Shown here: positions 1 to 7,056 of the stretch, in pieces
Position numbering within the stretch: the first letter of the stretch is position 1
Layout: every line of letters starts with the position of its first letter
Source of the DNA: Hallerella sp963656065
GTDB lineage: Bacteria; Fibrobacterota; Fibrobacteria; Fibrobacterales; Fibrobacteraceae
Direction of reading: 5' to 3'
Assembly (NCBI GenBank): GCA_963656065.1
Contig: CAVKGV010000035.1
Coordinates: 1-12,410, forward strand
DNA length: 12,410 nucleotides
The notes under the pieces: model-generated
Database searches by the model: none
Told to the model about the DNA's origin: nothing
What the model saw: the letters and a program-made list of their open reading frames with translations, nothing else
Program-made: the position numbers and the translations under genes

Positions 1-11
1 TCCATCGTATT

Positions 12-78
12 ACCTTTTGAAAATTCCAAAAGCCAATGTAGAAATTTTATATATTAGGCATTGCGCAAAATTAGCCAA
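12..78 (-). promoter_or_regulatory. Candidate promoter and ribosome binding site for a gene leaving the window
   Basis: Reading the minus strand, TTGGCT (78-73) and TAATAT (56-51) are separated by 16 bases and resemble a sigma-70 -35/-10 pair. An AAAGGT ribosome-binding sequence (17-12) lies seven bases before an ATG at 5-3, so a gene probably starts at base 5 and continues outside the window. The whole stretch 1-256 holds no other gene I can support: a 35-codon minus-strand ORF ends just before the AAAGGT but has no recognisable content. No convincing terminator follows the FrhB-like stop at 257, so read-through into the next gene is possible. The binding site is firmer than the promoter hexamers. 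Confidence 0.35.
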
Positions 79-256
79 ATTCGCAAATGACTGTGTTTCC
101 GCAGCAAACAAGATCATCACCAAAGGACAGGAATGCTTCCAAAGGGGAAAAAATGCCTAACGCAAAAAAAAATTCAAAATACGAAAGAACTAACCCTAGG
201 GAAAAAGCTCAAATCGATTTTAAAATAGGCATCCGACAGGCCCGACAAATGATCCG

Positions 257-1450
257 TCACCGGCGACGCAAAAGCCTTCTCTTCACCGCCCCCAAAATAC
301 GGCGCACTTTATAGTAAACTTTTTTCAGCGGTCCCGGGTAGGGGCAAAACTTTCGGATGAGTTCGTCTAACGATTTGGAATCCAGCTCGGCAAAAAATTC
401 CGCCCTTTTCGGGTGCGGCTTGCTCGAACGGACGAGGCACGGATTTCCCGCGATCGCCATTTCCAGTTTCGATCCGCAAGACCGAACCTGCAGGGAGATT
501 TCACCGAAAAGCTTTTCGCCACGTTCCGTATTCAGCAATACGACAGAAGTTCCCTTGTCGTCATCCATCTCCGGGTGAACCGAAGCGATGTTCCAGTAAT
601 CGCCGAGCGTGATATCGGCGATGCGAGGGAGCTTTCCATAACGGCAGTCCGCACAGGAATCGTTCAGGCAGAGGTTATGCAAAAACACGCGCATGAATTT
701 ATCTTCGCGAAGCGTTTTAAAAATTTGAAAACAGTCTCCATGACTGTATTCAATGGCGCAATGCGCCATTGAAAACAGTCTCCAGCCGTTCCGCTTATCG
801 CGAAAACGGCTGGACAAAATAGAGGCAGAAACGCACGTTTCCGTTTCCCGTATATACTTTTCAAAGACCTTGACGCTCGGCGAACCGTGGCAGATGATAT
901 CCACCGTCGTCAAGTTTTCAAAACTTTTACTTCCCAGCACCGAGTAGAGAGCCGCCACCTGGCACGGCGTCCCCGAAAAGAGCACCTTGCGCCCGGCACG
1001 CAAAAGCGAGCGAACATCCCGATAGATGAATCCGGCATCCGCCTGCACATATTTGGAACCGCGAAGCTTTCCCAAGTCCGCCTTGTTTTCAACGACGATA
1101 TGCCCGAAATGCGCCTTGCCCAGCTGCGCCACCCCGACGACGGCACCGCCGTCATCCAGAACCTTTTCCGCAAGCACCGAAAAGATTCCCCCGCTCGACG
1201 AGGCCAGCCGAATCGTTTCATCGGTCGCATAGGCGGCAAAAGTCTTCGGTGATTCAAAGGCGCCGTTCGGATTCGTGACATTTTTTGTCCAGGGACATGC
1301 ACGCTCGCAGGCTCCACATTCGACACATTTTTCGGAATCGACGCGTGGACGATAAAAGCCCTTTTCGTCAAGCGTCATCGCAATCGCGCCGCGAGGGCAG
1401 ACATTCGCGCAGGCTGCGCAGGAGGAACAGTTCGGGACGGGGATGGTCAT
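257..1450 (-). CDS. FrhB-like (coenzyme F420 hydrogenase beta subunit family) protein with two N-terminal 4Fe-4S clusters
   Basis: A 397-residue protein. Two ferredoxin-type clusters open it: C8-x2-C11-x2-C14-x3-C18-P and C42-x2-C45-x2-C48-x3-C52-P. The FrhB N- and C-terminal family domains follow, with SSSGGIFS (84-91), GSKYVQ (131-136), FSGTPCQVAAL (158-168), CHG(S)P near 188-191, and a Cys-rich LCLNDSCADC (260-269) before ITLGDYW (280-286). Members of this family recur in exopolysaccharide loci, often beside pyruvyl transferases; their substrate there is not established, so a redox role in glycan modification is inference. ATG 1450 is chosen because the clusters begin right after it, a GGGGGTG ribosome-binding sequence precedes it, and the acyltransferase stop lies one base upstream (TAAAATG). 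The 3' end is Arg/Lys rich. The gene is GC-rich beside an AT-rich neighbour and contains an in-frame quasipalindrome (725-784). Confidence 0.9.
   Translation of the reverse strand: MTIPVPNCSSCAACANVCPRGAIAMTLDEKGFYRPRVDSEKCVECGACERACPWTKNVTNPNGAFESPKTFAAYATDETIRLASSSGGIFSVLAEKVLDDGGAVVGVAQLGKAHFGHIVVENKADLGKLRGSKYVQADAGFIYRDVRSLLRAGRKVLFSGTPCQVAALYSVLGSKSFENLTTVDIICHGSPSVKVFEKYIRETETCVSASILSSRFRDKRNGWRLFSMAHCAIEYSHGDCFQIFKTLREDKFMRVFLHNLCLNDSCADCRYGKLPRIADITLGDYWNIASVHPEMDDDKGTSVVLLNTERGEKLFGEISLQVRSCGSKLEMAIAGNPCLVRSSKPHPKRAEFFAELDSKSLDELIRKFCPYPGPLKKVYYKVRRILGAVKRRLLRRR
725..784. repeat. 39-bp quasipalindrome flanked by a 16-bp direct repeat, inside the FrhB-like gene
   Basis: TTGAAAACAGTCTCCA occurs at 725-740 and again at 769-784. 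Between and overlapping these, bases 742-760 pair with 762-780 (19-base arms, one mismatch, one-base centre at 761), with a perfect core CAATGGCGCA / TGCGCCATTG. The two direct copies are read in different frames (W-R-L-F-S and G-D-C-F-Q), yet the reading frame stays open through residues 224-241. This looks like a template-switch or hairpin-copying product, or a small palindromic insert. Confidence 0.85.
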
Positions 1451-1451
1451 T

Positions 1452-2461
1452 TTACACCCCCAAAAGAAGATGAGTGAATTTGGATGAAAGCATTCTACAA
1501 ATGAATAATAAAAAATAAGATCCGACAAGAGTCAGAACTGTACAAAGAATCCATCTAATTGAAGCGAATTGAATTTCTTCCATAAAAGGCGTTACTTTAG
1601 CTAAAACAAATAAATGAACTAGATATATTCCAAAGGAGTACTTTCCCAATTCTGTAAACATCCTATATGCTGATGAGTTTTCTTTGCATGAAACCAGCAA
1701 CAAGGCTTTCTTATGAAAGAAAAAAATATCAAAAGAATGTTCACAATAAAAGCAGAAAACTTTTGTCCAATTCCGGTCATTGAGTGAGTATTCGTCATAA
1801 TATAATTCGACTCAAAGAGAGAACAAACCAAGCAAAAAATCAACGCCGGGATCAACAGTTTAAATTGCACTTGAGGAAGACCTTTTTTCTGGAAAAGGAT
1901 TCCCAAACAAAAAAAGAATCCCCACATAAAAATATGACCCGCATATATAATTAATGGCAACGTTATCCCTTTATGCAGGGTTAAAAAATAAGAATAAAAC
2001 AAAAGCCAAAACGCCCCTGAAAAAAAGAACAAAACAATGAAAGATCTCAAATTCTTTTTTATCAAAGGGAGAAGCAAATAACACTGGATGATAACGGCAA
2101 CGAAATAGTAAACCGAATAACTACATGAAAAAAATTTCACAAAAGGTACAGCAGAAGTCCCGGCATTCAATTCTCTATACAAAAAAGGAATCGAGCAGAA
2201 CAAAACGGGAATGTACACACGAGAGACTTGGTGTTTTAGAAAAAGTGCATACCCTTTCCAATCTACCATTATTTTATCAGCTAAAAAGAATCCTGATATT
2301 ACCAAGAATATCGGGACTGCAACATTAAAAATATTCCTAATAATCAGTACTAAACAATAAACATTCGAATAAGAGTAACAATTACCAAAGCTGTGAATAG
2401 CTACAACCATTACAATGGCTAAGCCACGAAGTGCGTCGAAATATGAAATCCTTTTCGGCAT
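1452..2461 (-). pseudogene. Acyltransferase-3 family O-acyltransferase, split by a one-base frameshift
   Basis: Integral membrane acyltransferase (Acyl_transf_3 / OafA-WecH type) expected to O-acetylate or otherwise acylate sugars of the surface glycan. The 5' part (2461-1619) starts with the family signature YFDALRGLAIVMVVAIHSFG, whose R and H are typical conserved residues, followed by several hydrophobic segments. The 3' part, open in another frame up to 1452, carries the usual C-terminal signature LGKYSFGIYLVHLFVL. The frames meet at a run of seven A on the plus strand (1720-1726); one extra base there gives a continuous 336-residue protein, normal for the family. GAGGT lies three bases before ATG 2461. 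The stop is one base from the FrhB-like ATG. A sequencing error, a real null allele, phase variation or -1 ribosomal slippage on the U run would all fit. AT-rich. Confidence 0.85.
1720..1726. repeat. Seven-A homopolymer at the acyltransferase frameshift
   Basis: Plus-strand AAAAAAA, read as seven U in the mRNA. Codons in the upstream frame are ATA TTT TTT TCT; with eight T they become ATA TTT TTT TTC TTT CAT AAG, which leads straight into the conserved C-terminal acyltransferase region. It is the most economical site for the lost base, although other positions up to about 1760 would also keep the frame open. Confidence 0.7.
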
Positions 2462-2531
2462 TTTACCTCGTCAATACAATTTTGAAACATAGTTCCGAAT
2501 GTTTTTAGATTACACATGGATAAATTGAGAC

Positions 2532-2560
2532 AATATAATTAATAATAGCGACGATATGAA
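2532..2560 (-). promoter_or_regulatory. Candidate promoter for the acyltransferase and FrhB-like genes
   Basis: On the minus strand TTCATA (2560-2555) and TATATT (2537-2532) are 17 bases apart, matching four and five of six consensus sigma-70 positions. Transcription would start near 2525 and leave a leader of about 65 bases before ATG 2461. A promoter is expected here because a terminator at 2632-2660 separates these genes from the flippase operon. The hexamers overlap the 3' end of the DUF3800-like stub and lie in AT-rich DNA, where such matches are common by chance. Confidence 0.35.
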
Positions 2561-2625
2561 CTATAGCTCCCAAAATCCCCGCTTTCATCGACAAAAATGC
2601 TCAATGATTTTTTCAAATTTTCCAT
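2539..2625 (-). pseudogene. N-terminal stub resembling a DUF3800 protein
   Basis: An ATG at 2625 opens 28 codons that include SIFVDESGDFGSYSSY, then TAA at 2541-2539. The string (I/V)DESGDFG after a short hydrophobic strand is the N-terminal signature of DUF3800 proteins, an RNase H-like family often found on mobile and defence-rich DNA. Complete members are several times longer, and I see no continuation in any frame before the acyltransferase, so this looks like a gene cut off after its first exposed motif. GGAG abuts the ATG with no spacer, so expression is doubtful. It sits only seven bases past the flippase terminator. The rest of the 2462-2723 gap holds the terminator and a candidate promoter. 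Confidence 0.55.
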
Positions 2626-2631
2626 CTCCAC

Positions 2632-2660
2632 AAAAAAATGGCGGGACAGTCTGCCCGCCG
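2632..2660 (-). terminator. Rho-independent terminator of the flippase operon
   Basis: On the minus strand, GGCGGG (2659-2654) and CCCGCC (2645-2640) form a six-base-pair GC stem around an eight-base loop, followed immediately by ATTTTTTTG. It lies about 65 bases past the flippase stop. The plus-strand side has no T tract after the stem, so termination in that direction is not expected. Confidence 0.85.
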
Positions 2661-2723
2661 ATTAGGGTGAACCACGATCTTACGACCAGTTCAAGTTTAA
2701 TATAGATATATTTTTTCGTAAGG

Positions 2724-4241
2724 TCAAGATTTTTTTCCAAAAATTTTCCGAATAGGCTTTGTCACCAAATCCCTTTCGTAAGCGTTCATCGAACCAAAAT
2801 AGAACAGGGGCAGATAGACAAGCAAATACGCAGCGATTCCAACGCACAAGAGAAGCGGTGAATCCAGCGAAATTTTTCGCAACGCAAGAAACGAAACGAT
2901 AACCAACAGGACCGGCACGACGCTCATCTTGAAAATTTCCTTCCAGAAAGCGACGATATCAATCTTCTGCTTCACCTGGTAATACACGTTCATCACGATA
3001 ATCTGTCCGAGGATCAAGGCTCCGGCAATCGCACAGGCACAGCCAAAACCGCCGTAATATTTGGCCAGCGGAATTTGCAAGGCGAGCGAGACAAGCGAAA
3101 TTCCCAGATAGAGCAGCGAGCGGAACTTCATCTGGTTCCTAGCCTGGAGAATCGTAATCCCCAAATTCTGGATCAGCGGCACGGTCAGCGGAACAAAGAA
3201 GAGCAAAGCGATTCCATACGCATCGCGGTAGCCAGGCCCAGCCCAAAGTTCAATGAATTGCCGTCCAAACAAAAAGAATCCCGAAAGCACCAGCGCCAAA
3301 ACGCAATACTGGACGCGACCCGTCCGGATAAAAAGATCGCTCACCGCCTTTTCGTTCGAAGACTTGGAAACCATTGCCGTGACCTTCGGCAAAAACACCC
3401 CGCTAATCGCCGTCGAAAAAGACATATACATATGCTCCAACTGAATCGCCACGGCAAAAACCGCCACGGCAGCCGTCCCGACAAAGGCGCCCAGAACAAA
3501 CTGCCCCGTACTCCAATAGATTCTATCCATAATCGCATTCAGGAAAATCCAGAACGAATAAATCGCCACTTCCTTCAAGAAGCTCCAATCGATTTTTCCG
3601 AAAGTCATCTTGATATTCAAGAACTTTTTGCAATAGAAAAAATTGGAAGCGAGTGTACACAAATTAAATACGGTCGTCACCACGACCAGCGCGACAGCCT
3701 TGTAGCCGAATTGCAAAAGCACGATCATCGTACCCGTATTTAGAACAATCCGAACAATCGCCACGACCTTCTGGAAGACAAAACGTTCGTACGCCGTGAT
3801 GATGGAACCAAACAAGCTGAACGGAAAAGTGACGGCAAGATTCAGCACCATCAAAAAGAGCATCACCCGCACGCGCGAAAGCTCCCCCGCCGTCATCGCC
3901 CCGTCGAAAATCAGGTCCGTATTGAACGCCAGCACAAAGCCCAACGCGACCGCCACCAGGCTGATTCCGCAATACAAAAGGAAAAACATCCCGAACATCT
4001 TGCTCTGTTCTTCGGTCTTCCCTTCCGCCCGGTATTTCGCCGTATAGCGGACAATCGCATTTCCAAAGCCCAAGTCGAGAATCGTCAAATAGGCGACGAC
4101 CGACGCGACAATCGAATACATCCCATATTCCGACTTACCGAGCATCCGAAGCAGATAAGGCGTATAGAGCAACCCGACCAGATTGTTCAGGCCGAGAACG
4201 ACATAGGAAAGAAGCGCGCCGAGTTTAAGCTGGGAAGGCAT
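2724..4241 (-). CDS. Wzx-type oligosaccharide flippase (MOP/polysaccharide biosynthesis family)
   Basis: A 505-residue polytopic membrane protein with roughly a dozen hydrophobic segments along its whole length. It should flip lipid-linked repeat units across the inner membrane for the polymerase encoded at 11027-12130. The N-terminus has the family layout: an amphipathic start, GLNNLVGLLYTPYLLRMLG, then SEYGMYSIV and LDLGFGNAIVRYTAKYR, a region well conserved in Wzx/RfbX-like exporters. Length is normal for the family. ATG 4241 lies inside the end of the TOPRIM-like fragment (17-base overlap), with no clear ribosome-binding sequence, so translation may depend on coupling. The gene is GC-rich, unlike the ATPase remnants just upstream, and ends at a terminator (2660-2632). 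The gene symbol is left open because wzx genes are named by locus rather than by sequence. Confidence 0.9.
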   Translation of the reverse strand: MPSQLKLGALLSYVVLGLNNLVGLLYTPYLLRMLGKSEYGMYSIVASVVAYLTILDLGFGNAIVRYTAKYRAEGKTEEQSKMFGMFFLLYCGISLVAVALGFVLAFNTDLIFDGAMTAGELSRVRVMLFLMVLNLAVTFPFSLFGSIITAYERFVFQKVVAIVRIVLNTGTMIVLLQFGYKAVALVVVTTVFNLCTLASNFFYCKKFLNIKMTFGKIDWSFLKEVAIYSFWIFLNAIMDRIYWSTGQFVLGAFVGTAAVAVFAVAIQLEHMYMSFSTAISGVFLPKVTAMVSKSSNEKAVSDLFIRTGRVQYCVLALVLSGFFLFGRQFIELWAGPGYRDAYGIALLFFVPLTVPLIQNLGITILQARNQMKFRSLLYLGISLVSLALQIPLAKYYGGFGCACAIAGALILGQIIVMNVYYQVKQKIDIVAFWKEIFKMSVVPVLLVIVSFLALRKISLDSPLLLCVGIAAYLLVYLPLFYFGSMNAYERDLVTKPIRKIFGKKS

Positions 4242-4692
4242 GGGATTTCGTATTATCTAAATTCAAATTTTCAGGAAAAGGCTCGTGAAGAATCGAAGCC
4301 GCAATGACATGAAGCCTGTTCTTGAAAAAGACAAAACTCGGAGCGGAAAGGATGTCCCAATCATAGTTTTCAATTTTACCGGAAAGCTTTGTATAATTCT
4401 CTTTTTCCGAACAGCCAAGCGCATCGGCTAAAACTTTTTTCCCTGAATTTGGACTGTTGTCCGACCCCGGTAAATTTTCGTAATAAGACTTGCGAGCCGC
4501 ATTCTTATCGACGATACAGAGCATCCACGATTCGCTTCGGGTCTTTGGAACCATCGGAACATCTTTTCGAAAATCAGCATTGTCAAAGCCTGAATGCATT
4601 GCGGAAATCAAGGCTTCGTAGTATTTATCCCTATTTTCATTTGAAGAAAAATCCATATCCTTAAAGTAAATGGCTCCACAATCAAGCATCAT
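4225..4692 (-). pseudogene. TOPRIM-like partner protein, N-terminal part missing
   Basis: A 155-residue ORF. KDMDF (11-15) resembles the acidic D-x-D step of a TOPRIM fold, followed by VPMVPKTRSESWML (45-58), GSDNSPNSGKK (76-86) and DILSAPSFVFFKNRL (113-127). I recognise this order from TOPRIM/DUF4276-like proteins encoded next to AAA ATPases; the exact family name is uncertain. Such proteins normally have 60-100 residues with a Gly-Glu-Gly type acidic motif before the D-x-D. Here the ORF opens only ten residues before it, so the N-terminus appears lost. It overlaps the ATPase ORF by 11 bases, and TTAGG precedes the ATG, so it may still be translated. Removing one base from the five-A run at 4692-4696 would fuse both ORFs into a 320-residue frame. 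Its 3' end overlaps the flippase start. Confidence 0.55.
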
Positions 4693-5188
4693 TTTTACCT
4701 AAAGAAGCCAATTTAGAAGATAAATCAATCAGGTCAGTGTCCCCCATCGCTTCACCAGGGCCATAATCGATCGTTTGCAATTTCTTTCCGGGCTCAGAAA
4801 TGTTCAATTTCCCGGATTCAAAGCGATACTCTACACTTCCCTCTTTAAGCATTTCCGAAGTACAGCGCATTTCCCGCGTGTTAAATTTCGCCCGCCAATA
4901 CGCTTGTTTCTCGCCTAAAGTAGTATCAAGTTCCAAATCAATCGAGTACTTTCGTTCACCGCCAATAGTCAGCAATTCCGTCACATTACTCAACCCTTGA
5001 TCGCTTACCCATTGTCCGACATTTCCGGTCATTAACGACTTTATAAAATCAATGAGCTGTAGAAATGTTGTCTTGCCAGAACCATTGATTCCTATCAAGC
5101 ATGAAAACATCGGGATATCCCGCAATTCAAAATCCGCCAAGGACTTGAAATTTCTTACAGCAACCCGATCAATTTTAAAAATACTCAT
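4682..5188 (-). pseudogene. AAA-type (AAA_21/AAA_15-like) ATPase, C-terminally truncated
   Basis: From ATG 5188 the ORF gives 168 residues. Residues 1-60 are a typical SMC/RecF-like ATPase N-terminus: VAVRNFKSLADFEL, MFSCLIG, and Walker A GINGSGKTT (33-41). There is no signature motif, Walker B or H-loop, all of which lie more than 150 residues further on in complete members, so ATP hydrolysis is not expected. The tail (about 143-168, PGEAMGDTDLIDLSSKLASL) may already belong to the N-terminus of the following TOPRIM-like protein, which would mean a deletion fused the two genes. A GTG at 5251 could extend the protein by 21 residues, but the homology starts near 5188. TATAAT lies six bases upstream of the ATG and no ribosome-binding sequence is visible. 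Ancestral role: probably a nuclease-linked defence ATPase (inference). Confidence 0.7.
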
Positions 5189-5194
5189 GCCATA

Positions 5195-5200
5195 ATTATA
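5195..5200 (-). promoter_or_regulatory. Consensus -10 hexamer directly before the truncated ATPase
   Basis: A perfect TATAAT on the minus strand ends six bases before ATG 5188, which would place the transcription start at or next to the start codon (leaderless). The best -35 match, ATGACA (5220-5215), is only 14 bases away, which is short. This may be a leftover promoter of an ATPase/TOPRIM module acquired as a unit; chance in this AT-rich 81-base gap is also possible. Confidence 0.25.
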
Positions 5201-5269
5201 AAAAATTAAAAGCTTGTCATCCTGCCCCAGCCAGAAAGCAACAAGCGCCACGAAGGCAAAAAAAAAGAC

Positions 5270-7051
5270 CTACTCAAGGAACACTTGCGAATCCCCCGAT
5301 CCCTGCACGCACACCGAATCATAATCGACGGGCTCCGACGCGAGCGGACGGATAATCCGCTTCCGCGAAACGTCAAAATCATCGGAAATCAGGCTCTTTT
5401 TCGGATTATAGTCGGCGTGATTTACCCGGGCAAGTTCCAAAAGCATGTGCGGCAAATCGTCCGTCACAAACGGATCGTGCAAATGTCTCCGGATTCGCGA
5501 TTCGTCGTCAGGATAGTTTTCTTTCCAGGAATCGGAAAGCCAAATCATAAAGGGAACATCCAACTGGGCTTGAAGTCCCTGCGCCCCCAAAAGATGGAGC
5601 CCGCGGGAACGACCGACGTGATTTCTGAAATCGTACGCTTCATCGCCGTGGTCCGCAAAGTACACAACCGCAGCAATCCGGTCGCGATACATTTGGATAA
5701 TCGAATCAACAATGGAATCGTTGTAAACCGTCGCATTGTCGTAAGAAGCGACATAGCGCTTTTGTTCTTGAGTCAACTCTTTGCGATATCCGTAATCGTT
5801 TTCATTAAACTTGGCGCGTTCAGGCGGAAAACGCATCGCAGGATTCACATGCTGCCCGTATAGATGAATGATAACCAAATTCTGAAAATCCGATTCCAAA
5901 GAGTCTCGCTTTGACATGTAATCATCGAGAAGTTCCCCGTCGTATTGGAACTTTTGCGAATTTCTGTGGGAGAACAGTTTAGGCGCAAGCTCGGGATGGT
6001 TAAAAAATCCGCAAGACGCATCATAGGTACTCATCCCAACTGCCGGCACGAACTGGTTGCTGTAAAAGACGACATTGTAACCGGCCGACTTGAATATTGC
6101 CGGGAACAGCGGCGCTTCGCTCCATTCGCGCGAATCGTCCATGCTCGACAAGGAAAGGAAAAGCCTGAACGCAGAAGATGTCGCATTGATAGGCGAAATG
6201 ACGTTGTCAAAGACCGAAAGTCCCGGTAAACGGGAAAGTCTCGGATTCGTCTCCAGCGGGTAGCCGTACAAGCTCGAATGATGCCGATTGAAAGATTCCC
6301 CGATAATGACGACAACCGTCTTCGAAACGGAATCCCGCGAAAACGCCTCGACATTTGCATTGGTCTGTACGCAAAGTCCAAAGTCATTCCGTTCCTGCAA
6401 AAATTGCGAAACCGCTTCAAAGACGAAGAACAGCGGCGACTGCATCGCTGCCGAATTGTTCGCACGATTCCAGTCTTCCCGAAATTCTAGCGAATAGTAT
6501 CTGGCGTTGTTCAGCAAAACGCACAAGGCTAATAGAAGATAGACACTTAGAGCGAAGCGACAGGAGCGAAGCGACAGGAGCGAAGCGACTATCTTCTTTG
6601 CGAAAAATTCCACAACGGCAAACAAGATCATTACCGCGCACAAAGCGAAGAACTTGCCGTTCAACACATAGACTGTAAAAAATTCGGAAGTCTCCTGCGG
6701 ATTCGTCTCTTCGATCAGCTGAAAGACATTCGCATTGGTGTGACAACCAAAGAAGAACATGAGGAAACACTCGAAAAAGAAAACGCCATAAACCAGAACA
6801 TGCGAAATTCCCAACCAGGCAAGTTTAAACGGACGCCCGACACGGCCCAAAAGATGCGCAACCAAGCAAATCAGGAAGACCGCCGCCGAACTAAAGAGCA
6901 GATTGCAGAAGACATAGAAAAGACTTGCCACGGAAATTTCGCGCGTCCAGGAAGGGGCCCACACCAATACCGTCAAGAAGACAAAAGTTGCCGGGCATTC
7001 CAAAACCGGACGGGAAATCGCATCGGATAAAAATTTGAATAGTCTAGACAT
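5270..7051 (-). CDS. Membrane phosphoethanolamine transferase (EptA/MCR-like sulfatase superfamily)
   Basis: A 593-residue inner-membrane enzyme predicted to move phosphoethanolamine from a phospholipid to lipid A, core sugar or a glycan. About five hydrophobic segments (roughly 20-37, 43-67, 79-101, 130-150, 166-181) precede a periplasmic catalytic domain. Visible catalytic residues: E252 in VVVIIGESFNRHHSSLYGY, T291 in INATSSAF as nucleophile, and D467-H468 in FADHGDE. The E-to-T distance of 39 residues equals that of MCR-1 (E246, T285). N-terminal to E252 the family usually shows Asn residues as here, and NHVGRSRGLHL (477-487) follows the metal site. ATG 7051 is five bases after the HNH stop; an earlier in-frame start at 7099 would overlap that gene. 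GC-rich. Codons near residues 155-170 contain a 14-bp tandem repeat inside an inverted repeat. The acceptor cannot be read from the sequence. Confidence 0.9.
   Translation of the reverse strand: MSRLFKFLSDAISRPVLECPATFVFLTVLVWAPSWTREISVASLFYVFCNLLFSSAAVFLICLVAHLLGRVGRPFKLAWLGISHVLVYGVFFFECFLMFFFGCHTNANVFQLIEETNPQETSEFFTVYVLNGKFFALCAVMILFAVVEFFAKKIVASLLSLRSCRFALSVYLLLALCVLLNNARYYSLEFREDWNRANNSAAMQSPLFFVFEAVSQFLQERNDFGLCVQTNANVEAFSRDSVSKTVVVIIGESFNRHHSSLYGYPLETNPRLSRLPGLSVFDNVISPINATSSAFRLFLSLSSMDDSREWSEAPLFPAIFKSAGYNVVFYSNQFVPAVGMSTYDASCGFFNHPELAPKLFSHRNSQKFQYDGELLDDYMSKRDSLESDFQNLVIIHLYGQHVNPAMRFPPERAKFNENDYGYRKELTQEQKRYVASYDNATVYNDSIVDSIIQMYRDRIAAVVYFADHGDEAYDFRNHVGRSRGLHLLGAQGLQAQLDVPFMIWLSDSWKENYPDDESRIRRHLHDPFVTDDLPHMLLELARVNHADYNPKKSLISDDFDVSRKRIIRPLASEPVDYDSVCVQGSGDSQVFLE
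6534..6597. repeat. 14-bp tandem repeat enclosed by a 9-bp inverted repeat, within the phosphoethanolamine transferase gene
   Basis: GAGCGAAGCGACAG is repeated head to tail at 6550-6563 and 6564-6577, with a third copy of 12 bases at 6578-6589. AGAAGATAG (6534-6542) and its exact complement CTATCTTCT (6589-6597) flank the array. It encodes the basic loop SLLSLRSCRFALS between two hydrophobic segments. Because 14 is not a multiple of three, gain or loss of one unit would shift the frame. Confidence 0.9.
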
Positions 7052-7056
7052 TTCTC

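Noticed and set aside
61..90. Weak nine-base periodicity (GCAAAATTA, GCCAAATTC, GCAAATGAC)
   Set aside because: Too few and too diverged copies to separate from chance in AT-rich DNA.
87..314. Plus-strand ORF with a good AGGGG site before ATG 153 and a Lys/Arg-rich product
   Set aside because: Its second half is antisense to the end of the FrhB-like gene, and the basic composition follows from that. No recognisable motif.
3075..3743. Plus-strand ORF of 222 codons
   Set aside because: It lies wholly opposite the well-supported flippase gene, and its product is a low-complexity charged shadow of a membrane protein.
5241..5270. Terminator after the phosphoethanolamine transferase (nine-base T tract on the minus strand)
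   Set aside because: No GC stem precedes the tract; the only small stem lies after it.
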